Below, piece by piece: positions 55,614-64,000 of a stretch of DNA of 64,000 nucleotides (position 1 is its first letter; every line of letters starts with the position of its first letter). Below the pieces are notes generated by a model, which was not told the origin of the DNA, did not search any database, and saw nothing but the letters and a program-made list of their open reading frames with translations. The position numbers and the translations under genes are program-made. Location: the NCBI GenBank assembly GCA_947623455.1, contig OX392538.1:1240001-1304000 (forward strand), written 5' to 3'. The stretch comes from Mimachlamys varia. Taxonomy: Eukaryota; Mollusca; Bivalvia; Pectinida; Pectinidae.

Positions 55614-55789
55614 ACTGTGATACAGGGAACAGATATGGCTTACTTATATCATAGTCACATTGATTTAAGCTGTTTTGTTCAGTTTCTAAACAATTACTGG
55701 CTTTTGAACTTCCGTTGTGAGTATATACTGCCGAACAATGTCATGCTATGACATAATTTGTTTAACGTTTTAGAAAAAACTAATAACCG

Positions 55790-56410
55790 CAATAGCATGT
55801 AGGGATATGTAAATAACCACATCATGATGTTGTGTTTCAAGAAAACGTTCTATCTGATGTCGCTCCATAAAATAACCACAAAGTTAACTCACATTATAAA
55901 AATATTTAAAGCTTGATGTGGCCTTAAAATCGTTATCGCTGCATGACGTCGTGTAATAGAAATAACCCCATTTTCAATAATATCCACAATATGATGTCGG
56001 GTTTTAAAATAATTACAATGTAATGTTGCGTTCTAAAATAGTTACAATGATTATGATGATGCATTATAAAAACTGTAACAATATTTTTATTCATAAAAAA
56101 GAACAGCACAATATGGTGCCGTATTATAAAAATAACTACAACAAGATTTTTGTTATATAAACTACCGTGGTATGATGTGGTGTAATGAAAAATAACTATA
56201 CCATAAGTTTGTTATAAAAACTACCGCAGTTTGATGTCGGATAAAAAAAATAATAACTCTACAAGATAATGTATTAAAAACAAATCCCGCAGTTTGTTAC
56301 ATTGCAACAAAAAAAGAAAGACATTTGATGTTGCATAAACAATTGACACAATATGGATTTCTCATTATAAAAATAAGTTTTTATGGTGTCCTAATACAAT
56401 TTATTACACT
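55790..56410 (+). repeat. Degenerate tandem array, about 40-45 bp period
   Basis: Words such as ATAAAAATAACTACA, ATAACCACA and TATGATGTyG recur every 40-45 bp with many substitutions and indels. It is an old, decayed satellite, and the period is only approximate. Confidence 0.5.
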
Positions 56411-56510
56411 TTTACCAGTGAAATATCGAAAAAAATTCATTCTATAAAAGTTATATTTTTCACTAGTGAAGCTGCCACTGTAGATTTTCATACAAAAATG
56501 TAATAAACTG

Positions 56511-56668
56511 AATATCTAACAGTATCTTCAGTAATACCAAACATATTTCACTCGTGTGGCTAATGTTTTGATGTTTATCACTCGTGCTGCGCACTCGTGA
56601 AAAACATCAAAATATTAGCCCCACTCGTGAAATATATTTGGTATTACTGAGGACACTGTTAGATATCC
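56511..56668. mobile_element. Hairpin MITE
   Basis: The left arm AATATCTAACAGTATCTTCA, GTAATACCAAACATATTTCA, CTCGTGTGGCTAATGTTTTG and ATGTTTATCACTCGTG pairs with the right arm, which reads the reverse complement down to ACTGAGGACACTGTTAGATA. The loop is about 12 bases. A related end occurs at 29555. Confidence 0.75.
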
Positions 56669-56964
56669 TCTATATAGCCATGGTCACGTATGACATTACA
56701 TGAATTACAACGAACAGGTGTATACTGGCGTGTTTTACAAAAAAAAAAAAACACAACATAACTCTTGCATTCCGGGATATCTTAGCGTTGTTTTAGTCGG
56801 ATGTTTAATTTGGTTTTCAGACACAGTATCTGGTGAATTGTCAGGCTGTCATGTTTTGGCATTACACTAGCATTTATACAGAAACCTATAATAGACAACG
56901 TCTCTGTTCTGATTACCGACAAATTGAGGGAGCTGCATCAATTTGCACGTTAAAACACAAACCG

Positions 56965-58135
56965 AAACACAGTTATAAGTCCTAGCGGCTGTGTAAAACA
57001 CAAACCGGAAGCCAGTAATTAGTCCTAGCGGCTGTGTAAAACACGAACCGGAAGCCATTAATTAGTCCTAGCGGCTGTGTTAAACACAAACCGGAGGCCA
57101 GTAATAAGTCCTAGTGGCTGTGTAAAACACAAACCGGAAACCAGTACATAGTCCTAGCGGCTGTGTAAAACACAAACCGGAAGCCATTAATTAGTCCTAG
57201 CGGCTTTGTAAAACACAAACCGGAGGCCAGTAATTAGTCCTAGCGGCTGTGTAAAACACAAACCGGAAGCCAGTAAAAGTCCTAGTGGCTGTGTAAAATA
57301 CAAACCGGAAACCAGTAATAAGTCCTAGCGGCGGTGTAAAACACAAACCGGAAGCCAGTAATATGTCCTAGCGGCTGGGTAAAACATTAACCAGAAGCCA
57401 GTAATTAGTCCTAGCGGCTGTGTACAACACAAACCGGAAGCCAGTAATTAGTCCTAGTGGCGGTGTAAAACACAAACCGGAAACCAGTAATAAGTCCTAG
57501 CGGCTGGGTAAAACACAAACCGGAAACCAGTAATAAGTCCTAGTGGCGGTGTAAAACACAAACCGGAAACCAGTAATAAGTCCTAGTGGCGGTGTAAAAC
57601 ACAAACCGGAAACCAGTAATAAGTCCTAGCGGCTGGGTAAAACATAAACCAGAAGCCAGTAATTAGTCCTAGCGGCTGTGTACAACACAAAACGGAAGCC
57701 AGTAATAAGTCCTAGCGGCTGTGTACAACACAAAACGGAAGCCAGTAATTAGTCCTAGCGGCTGTGTACAACACAAACCAGAAGCCAGTAATTAGTCCTA
57801 GTGGCGGGGTAAAACACAAACCGGAAACCAGTAATAAGTCCTAGCGGCTGGGTAAAACAAAAAACAAGAAGCCAGTAATTAGTCCTAGCGGCTGTGTACA
57901 ACACAAACCAGAAGCCAGTAATTAGTCCTAGTGGCTGTGTAAAACACAAACCAGAAGCCAGTAATTAGTCCTAGCGGCTGTGTACAACACAAACCAGAAG
58001 CCAGTAATAAGTCCTAGTGGTTGTGGAAACACAAACCGGAAGCCAGTAATTAGTCCTAGTGGCTGTGTACAACACAAATCGGAAGCTAGTATTTACTCCT
58101 TGTGGGTAATAAAATCAAACAGGAAGCTAGTAGTA
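56965..58135 (+). repeat. 43-bp satellite, about 26 units
   Basis: The unit is AGTCCTAGCGGCTGTGTAAA then ACACAAACCGGAAGCCAGTAATT (43 bp in total), for example starting at 57021 and 57064. Variants GTGGCGGTG, GGCTGGGTA and TGTACAACAC recur in patterns, showing block duplications of two to four units. It lies just downstream of the SLC23-like stop codon, so the 3' UTR probably runs toward or into it. Confidence 0.95.
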
Positions 58136-58303
58136 CTCTAGTAAATCCGAGTGGCTGTTTTCATTGGTTATTGCGGTGAAATGCTTTCATCTTATGAACA
58201 GGTTTCTTGCACTCACGGTTCGCATTTGTCCATATGTACTTGTTTTTCTTGTTCGATTGCCCTCACACATTATATTTTTTTGACACTAGTTTGGACTCAG
58301 ATA

Positions 58304-58593
58304 TCAAAATCGTGTGTCCTCATTTTCAAATCCTATGTTTTGTCCAATGGTTTCCGCTTTCTGGTCGTCTGTTTGGGGAGAGTGGTTTTGTGGGGGGTCT
58401 TTATTTGTCTTACCACGACAGGAACACACTGACGAATCAAACCTTGGACAGAACGGGAAGTATTTCGGCCAAGACATCTTATCTAGGAAAGGTTGAATGA
58501 GCGGCAGATCGTACACAGACAGGCCAGCTGTGGTAGTGGAGGTGCCCTCGTTCTGACTCCGCCATTTAGTCAGACCTCGCTCCTCCGGTGTTC
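58304..58593 (-). CDS. SLC23 nucleobase/ascorbate transporter-like, last coding exon
   Basis: This exon encodes the C-terminal cytoplasmic tail: (G)TPEERGLTKWRSQNEGTST, then SVYDLPLIQPFLDKMSWPKY and FPFCPRFDSSVCSCRGKTNK, ending at TGA (58306-58304). The motif NTIPGTPEERGL, formed across the junction with the previous exon, is characteristic of SLC23 proteins (sodium-dependent vitamin C transporters and related nucleobase transporters). Acceptor CCTTTTAATAG, phase 1. The frame is intact. Which substrate is carried cannot be told from this part. Confidence 0.92.
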
Positions 58594-58749
58594 CTATTAA
58601 AAGGGAAAGGGGATGAACATAATATATAATAAGTTAACGAATGCGGGAATACTCATTAATCAATTAGCTTTTTCGTGCACACACCGACTAAGAGAAATAA
58701 TACAAACGAACAACATAGATCACCGGGCAAACACATCTAACAACACTAG

Positions 58750-58830
58750 GGTGGTTGTATAGCTCAGTACCAGGCCCACGTACCATTCACCAAAGCGTTC
58801 AGGGTTCGATTCCCGATCGGACATAAACAA
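58750..58830 (+). repeat. tRNA-derived SINE in the last SLC23-like intron
   Basis: Plus-strand box A-like GTATAGCTCAGTACCAGGCC and box B GGGTTCGATTCCCGATCGG (58802-58820), spaced as in a tRNA. A short non-tRNA tail follows (GGGGTCACCTGCCCGGCC). The acceptor stem does not close, so it is not a tRNA gene. Confidence 0.55.
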
Positions 58831-58935
58831 TATTGGGGTCACCTGCCCGGCCACGACGCTTCATTAGTTTTTTTGTGAAATAATTTTTGTTTTTGAGCTT
58901 CTTCATGTAGTTGAAATGAGAGAAAAAAACTTTTT

Positions 58936-59052
58936 CATGACCGGGTGTGTAAGTTAGGGAAATTCCACCGGAGGGATTTTCAAATTGGGCGTATTTACCT
59001 TATCTGATAACTCTTCGGGTGGAATTTTCCTATCTTACACACCTGGTTATGA
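58936..59052. mobile_element. Small inverted-repeat element
   Basis: The left arm CATGACCGGGTGTGTAAGTT then AGGGAAATTCCACC pairs with the right arm GGTGGAATTTTCCTATCTTA then CACACCTGGTTATG. The interior is about 40 bp. It is probably a very short MITE, located in the SLC23-like intron. Confidence 0.6.
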
Positions 59053-59540
59053 AAGGGTCTTAAGGCCCGTTTACATGACCAAATAGTACACATATGAGCA
59101 TATTTGCATATATGTAATATTTACTCATGTATGCAAAAGTATATTTTCTAAGCGTCCACATGAAATATCAGCATTCACAGTAAATCTAGATGCGACCATA
59201 AAGCCCTTCAGCCATGGAGCGGATAGCCAGGATTCGAAGTCAGAGAGTCTTTCAATATCATCTGAGCGCTGGACTTACCCTTGGAATGTCTCTTAAGGAA
59301 ACATGTGGATGAAGCCAAGGTCAAGTAACTGGTATGATAGGATAGTTTTAGAAACATCTTAGTTGGAAAACTTAAGAATGCAAAAAGACACTTTTAATAT
59401 GCTATGTGGAAAATTGAAGTATAAACTATCGTCAGCGACCCGCACCGTTCGAGATGCCATAGACGTCCAAAAGCAGGTCGATGTTACCCTGTATTGTCTG
59501 GTATAAAACGTAGAATACAGAACAATCCGCATCCTCCATA

Positions 59541-59930
59541 CCCAGGGGTTACGCTCACCTACGCTCTCTACACCCCTGGAATATGTCATCCTCGATATCC
59601 AGGGGTTACGTTCACCTACGCTCTCTACATCCCTGGAATATGTCATCCTCGATATCCAGGGGTTACGCTCACCTACGCTCTCTACACCCCTGGAATATGT
59701 CATCCTCGATATCCAGGGGTTACGCTCACCTACGCTCTCTACACCCCTGGAATATGTCATCCTCGATATCCAGGGGTTACGCTCACCTACGCTCTCTACA
59801 ACCCTGGAATATGTCATGGCAAGACTGGTCAGGTTTTCTTTACCTGAGCGTGCCTTCAGTTTTTCCATGAAATATTGCAGGGGTGTAGAGAGCGAAGGTG
59901 ATCGTAACCCGTGGATATCGAGGATGAACA
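59541..59930 (+). repeat. 57-bp tandem repeat (five units) plus one inverted unit
   Basis: The unit has CCAGGGGTTACGCTCACCTA, CGCTCTCTACACCCCTGGAA and TATGTCATCCTCGATAT, starting at 59542, 59599, 59656, 59713 and 59770. A sixth copy lies inverted at about 59878-59930 (GGGGTGTAGAGAGCGAAGGT and so on). The period is a multiple of three, which produces open frames on both strands. None matches the gene here, which is on the minus strand and spliced around it. Confidence 0.85.
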
Positions 59931-60418
59931 ATCGGTAACCTATATGGTATCTCAAAGTCAACAGGATACATGCTTGTTTTTGACACCAACTCACCGTCAT
60001 ACAAGGAGAAACATTCAATGACTTATATATCTTATCTAATTTCGTGGCACAACGTCCTATGTCAGTTAAAGTGTTTTTATCAAGATATTTAGTGGGTATC
60101 GAATGGCTTCTGGTTAAAATAAAACACATATCTTGAGTGAAACTGGCCGGTTTACTGTAACAGATTCCCGAGAAACAAATGTTTCCTTGCATTAACAAAT
60201 GTTAGATCAAGTCTTTCAATACCCATGTGGCCCGGAAAAGAACTAGCGCGAGTTTGGTATATTGGTATTTCGTCCTCTCGAACACAATAGCATCTGAAAC
60301 AAGCTCCGTACGTCACAAAAGTTAGAACAAGGTATTTTAGTTCACGTTAGATCTTGTAGTTCAAATTTTTCCGTGTAGCTTGCGCAGATAAAAAGAGTCT
60401 GGGTTGTCTTGTACTTAC

Positions 60419-60514
60419 CGGGTATGGTATTGTCTAACACGAAGCCCAACACTCCGCCCACAAGCATGCTCGTACTTAGTAGGACTGTAATGATCTGGTC
60501 TAGGATTTCACTTC
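60419..60514 (-). CDS. SLC23 nucleobase/ascorbate transporter-like, penultimate exon
   Basis: This 96-nt exon encodes (G)SEILDQIITVLLSTSMLVG through GVLGFVLDNTIP(G), a transmembrane helix followed by the conserved DNTIPG. Acceptor AATTGTTTCCACAG and donor CCCG/GTAAGT are in phase 1 on both sides, matching the neighbouring exons exactly. DNTIPG is a hallmark of metazoan SLC23A1/A2-type proteins. Confidence 0.93.
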
Positions 60515-60654
60515 CTGTGGAAACAATTATCAAGAACCTGGTAAATGTCTGGTGTCACAGGAAAACGGTGTTAATCATAGAACTTCAATTGTGGACTTGA
60601 CACATCATTTAATCTTTGACAAGGTTCATTATACAAAATTCATGTAAAGATTGT

Positions 60655-60825
60655 GACCATGGAAATACTGCTGGAGTAGGAATATATTTACAACGTATAC
60701 CATTTATGTAAAGGTAGTAACCATGGAAATATTAATAGAGTAGGAATATATTTACAACGTATACCATTTGTGGAAAGGTTGAAACTATGGAGATATTGAC
60801 AGAGTAGGAATATATTTACAAGGTA
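60655..60825 (+). repeat. 63-bp tandem repeat, three units
   Basis: ACCATGGAAATA, GAGTAGGAATATATTTACAA and CGTATACCATTTATGTAAAG recur at about 60656, 60719 and 60783 with increasing divergence. It is intronic in the SLC23-like gene. Confidence 0.75.
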
Positions 60826-61574
60826 CTTAACTATATCTAAAACGCGCTTCATCTAGTTGAAATAAGGTAACGAGCGGTGCCTAAGACCAAGTAACAGACG
60901 GATTACAGAGAAGGGAAGTAACTCCTACGATCTTGGAATGACTGATCTTTTTATGATTGTCTCGATCACATGGGTGTTTCATGTTACAATTATGTCTTCA
61001 AAGACACATGGTAACGATGACAATCACTCGCAACTGTTGGAGTAGGATGGAAGAAAACAGATCGATACTGAAATATTCTGCACAAAAGTGTGTAAATAAA
61101 ACTTTGATCCTACGTTAAATAGGTGTCTTCCCACTCAGCCAACATATCCTATTTTATTATAGGACACAGGTAGTGTTGTTACAGGGTGAGAACAATAGGT
61201 ACTAATTACAGGTAAGGCTACATAGTCTGTTTTTGGAAAGTGTCTTATTCCCAGGTAACAACTTACCTGTGGAATTATTTTGAACTTGAACTTATTCATT
61301 TTATCTCATTAAAATAATTGATGTTTAGAGAGAACACATTCACAACAAATATACAATGTGTATATAGAGGACTCAAGATAAAATAATTATTTAAACAAGC
61401 CTTGATCAACTTACTATTAAATAAGTTCCTTGAAGTTTTGAAATTGTGGGAATTGATAAGCTCTGAAAACTTAATAATATACCTGCAGAATCAGACCATA
61501 CATTGCAAGTTTTCTTGGTGTAACCTTATCTGGAGAGACTCATAAAAGCTCATAAAATGTACCTACAAATGTAT

Positions 61575-61739
61575 GCACTACTTACCTGTAGACTACTTAC
61601 CTGTAGAACGTTCTACAGGTAAAAACACAACCTACCTGTGTTCTACAGGTAAAACACAACCTACCTGTGTTCTACAGGTAAAGCACTACCTACAGGTAAA
61701 CACTTCCTACCTGTGATCTACAGATAAAACACTAAATAC
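61575..61739 (-). repeat. Tandem copies of the 5' splice site next to the SLC23-like exon
   Basis: On the minus strand the real exon ends AACACAG/GTATTTAGTG then TTTTATCTGTAG. The following intron repeats this pattern: GATCACAG/GTAGGA (exon-side base 61721), AACACAG/GTAGGT (61665 and 61636), and TCTACAG/GTAAGT (61601 and 61586), plus a weaker site near 61690. The units are 28-30 bp and include TTTTACCTGTAG. The last two match the full donor consensus better than the used site. Confidence 0.85.
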
Positions 61740-61883
61740 CTGTGTTGATGACGTCGCTGTGATTTTTCATCCAGATGGGGAAGGACAAACCGAAGAACAG
61801 AGATATCCCTACTATGAATATGTTACGTGAAGAACTCATGTCGACATACTGCAGGTTCGATAATCCAACAGCTGTTATCATAC
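61740..61883 (-). CDS. SLC23 nucleobase/ascorbate transporter-like, internal exon
   Basis: This 144-nt exon encodes (G)[20 protein letters not shown], then [18 protein letters not shown] and KNHSDVINT(G). [12 protein letters not shown] and [19 protein letters not shown] are strongly SLC23-like; the second is a transmembrane helix. Acceptor TTTTATTTCAG and donor ACAG/GTATTT are in phase 1, joining in frame with the exon at 60514. Upstream exons, which include the substrate-binding helices, must lie beyond 64000. Both splice sites are embedded in tandem arrays of their own sequence. Confidence 0.93.
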
Positions 61884-62625
61884 CTGAAATAAAACAACAC
61901 ACGTGTTATCATACCTGTAATATAACAACATGATGTTATCATACCTGAAATAAAACAACACACGTGTTAGCATACCTGTAATATAACAACATGATGTTAT
62001 CATACCTGAAATAAAACAACACACGTGTTAGCATACCTGTAATATAACAACACATGTGTTATCATACCTGTAATATAACAACACACGTGTTATCATACCT
62101 GAAATAAAACAACATGATGTTATCATACATGTTATAAAACAACAAACGTGTTATCATATCTGTAATATATCAACATGATGTTATAATATATGAAATATAA
62201 CAACACATGTGTTATCATACCTGTAATATAACAACACATGTGTTATCATACCTGCAATATATCAAAACATGTGTTATCATACCTGCTATATAACACGTAT
62301 GTGTTATCATATTTGTAATAAAACAACACATGTGTTATCATATCTGTTATATAACAACATGATAGTATCATACATGTAATATAACAACACACGTGTTATC
62401 ATATCTGTAATATATCAACATGATGTTATAATATCTGTAATATAACAACACATATGTTAGCATACCTGTAATATTACAACACATGTGATATCATACCTGT
62501 AATATAACAAAATTATGTTATAATATCTGTAATATAACAACAAAGGTGTTATCATATATGTAATATAACAACACATGTGTTATCATACTTGTAATATAAC
62601 ATCACGATGTTGTCATATCTTTAAC
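61884..62625 (-). repeat. 31-bp tandem array containing the 3' splice site, about 24 units
   Basis: The plus-strand unit is AACACAyGTGTTATCATACC then TGTAATATAAC (31 bp in total), or TGAAATAAAAC in some units. On the minus strand each unit reads TTATATTACAG/GTATGATAAC or TTTTATTTCAG/GTATGATAAC. That is the same sequence as the real acceptor and first ten exon bases (61884-61874). Most units keep the AG/GTATG core; some have GTATGCTAAC or TATCAAC changes. Confidence 0.88.
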
Positions 62626-62990
62626 TTGAGAATTACACAATATTCAGAAATACGTTATTTTACAAGTAATGAACACTAATATTCCAATTAGAGAGTCCAC
62701 TAACACTTACATACCAATAAGACATAATAATAATCCAGTCGTTGTCTCAGCTTCAATAAGTTCAATGTGTTACAACCACAAGTCTGTTATGTTGATGCTA
62801 TGTGTTTTTTGACCCCATAAAACCATATCTCTTCGACATTTGTGAACTGTTTGACCTTTGGTAACCCTTATAGTGTGTAGCCATGTATAGTCTTGTTAAA
62901 AAAAACTCGTGCACACACATCCGGGCAAACAAGAGTAATTAATATAAGTTGGATAACTTGTTTCAAAACCTTGTAAAATGTACAGCCAAT
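62626..62990. other. SLC23-like intron, nothing further recognised
   Basis: Unique-looking AT-rich sequence between two arrays. No exon with SLC23 similarity was found in either phase. Confidence 0.4.
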
Positions 62991-62994
62991 TTGA

Positions 62995-64000
62995 CCCCAT
63001 GAACTATGTGACCTGACCCTGTGAACTATAGAGACCAGTGAGCTACATGTATATATGTGACCTGGCGTGACCCTGTGAACTATAGAGACCCGTGAGCTAC
63101 ATGTATATATGTGACCTGGCGTGACCCTGTGAACTATAGAGACCCGTGAACTACATGTATATATGTGACCTGGCGTGACCCTGTGAACTATAGAGACTCG
63201 TGAGCTACATGTATATATGTGACCTGGCGTGACCCTGTGAACTATAGAGACCCGTGAGCTACATGTATATATGTGATCTGGCGTGACCCTGTGAACTATA
63301 GAGACCCGTGAGCTACATGTATATATGTGATCTGGCGTGACCCTGTGAACTATAGAGACCCGTAAGCTACATGTATATATGTGACCTGGCGTGACCCTGT
63401 GAACTATAGAGACCCGTAAGTTACATGTATATATGTGACCTGGCATGACCCTGTGAACTATAGAGACCCGTAAGTTACATGTATATATGTGATCTGGCGT
63501 GACCCTGTGAACTATAGAGACCCGTAAGCTACATGTATATATGTGATCTGGCGTGACCCTGTGAACTATAGAGACCCGTAAGTTACATGTATATATGTGA
63601 TCTGGCGTGACCCTGTGAACTATAGAGACCCGTAAGTTACATGTATATATGTGACCTGGCGTGACCCTGTGAACTATAGAGACCCGTGAGTTACATGTAT
63701 ATATGTGACCTGGTGTGACCCTGTGAACTATAGAGACCCGTAAGTTACATGTATATATGTGACCTGGTGTGACCCTGTGAACTATAGAGACCCGTGAGTT
63801 ACATGTATATATGTGATCTGGCGTGACCCTGTGAACTATAGAGACCCGTAAGTTACATGTATATATGTGATCTGGCGTGACCCTGTGAACTATAGAGACC
63901 CGTAAGTTACATGTATATATGTGACCTGGTGTGACCCTGTGAACTATAGAGACCCGTGAGTTACATGTATATATGTGACCTGACGTGACGTGACCCTGTG
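62995..64000 (+). repeat. 54-bp satellite running off the right edge, about 18 units seen
   Basis: The unit is GTGACCCTGTGAACTATAGA, GACCCGTGAGCTACATGTAT, then ATATGTGACCTGGC (54 bp in total), for example at 63067 and 63121. Variants are TGATCTGGC, TGACCTGGTG and GTAAGTTAC. The first unit is diverged and the array continues past 64000. 54 is divisible by three, giving a spurious minus-strand open frame (63446-62868). Confidence 0.95.

Noticed and set aside
56965..58135. CRISPR array or coding repeats in the 43-bp array
   Set aside because: There are no spacers, and the period is not a multiple of three. Short open frames on the minus strand (FTQPLGLITGF type) break at every indel.
58151..58500. 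Plus-strand frames opposite the last SLC23-like exon
   Set aside because: They are shadows of the real minus-strand exon, which has matching splice phases and family motifs.
62868..63446. 192-codon minus-strand frame of 18-residue repeats
   Set aside because: It arises from the 54-bp satellite, whose period is a multiple of three, and lies within the SLC23-like intron or upstream region.

Overview
This is a gene-poor, repeat-rich window from an animal nuclear genome. The base composition is AT-rich, host genes are split into exons with GT-AG junctions, and most of the sequence is transposons and tandem arrays. A mollusc, most likely a bivalve, is the best guess. The reasons are the mix of Penelope-like elements, CR1/L2/Tx1-type LINEs, a LINE carrying a 2A peptide, tRNA-derived SINEs and a TIR element with an internal tandem array. 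This is inference; no species-specific marker is visible.

Only two host genes can be supported, both on the minus strand. The first is a complete-looking HSPA12-type HSP70 (four coding exons between 28564 and 20051, 581 codons plus stop). Its large third intron has been filled by Penelope-like fragments. The second is the 3' part of an SLC23 nucleobase/ascorbate transporter gene: exons at 61883-61740, 60514-60419 and 58593-58304, with the 5' exons beyond the right edge. All exon phases join correctly.

Layout: 1-6.6 kb holds dispersed repeat fragments and SINEs. 6.6-12.1 kb is a 21-bp minisatellite of about 260 units that sits inside a dispersed element, and an array-less copy of that element lies at 0.6-1.5 kb. 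14.2-16.4 kb is a 44-bp AT-rich satellite. 16.7-19.9 kb has Penelope, LINE and MITE remnants. 20-29 kb is the HSPA12-like gene. 30.5-33 kb has dispersed repeats.

33.4-55.2 kb is a nested transposon island. A CR1-like LINE (minus strand) was hit by a small TIR element carrying 90-bp tandem repeats. A Tx1/L1-like LINE (plus strand, 35.1-51.2 kb) lies next to it and is split inside its reverse transcriptase codons by a 10.9-kb insertion bounded by a 12-bp direct repeat. That insertion carries a 2A-bearing CR1-type LINE, an L2-like LINE 3' end, a satellite full of nuclear-receptor half-sites and a LINE ORF1 fragment.

55.4-64 kb has MITEs, a 43-bp satellite and the SLC23 exons, with several arrays in the introns. 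The most unusual observation is that the SLC23 exon at 61740-61883 is flanked on both sides by tandem arrays of its own splice sites. About 24 acceptor-like units lie upstream and about six donor-like sites downstream, two of them closer to consensus than the real donor.
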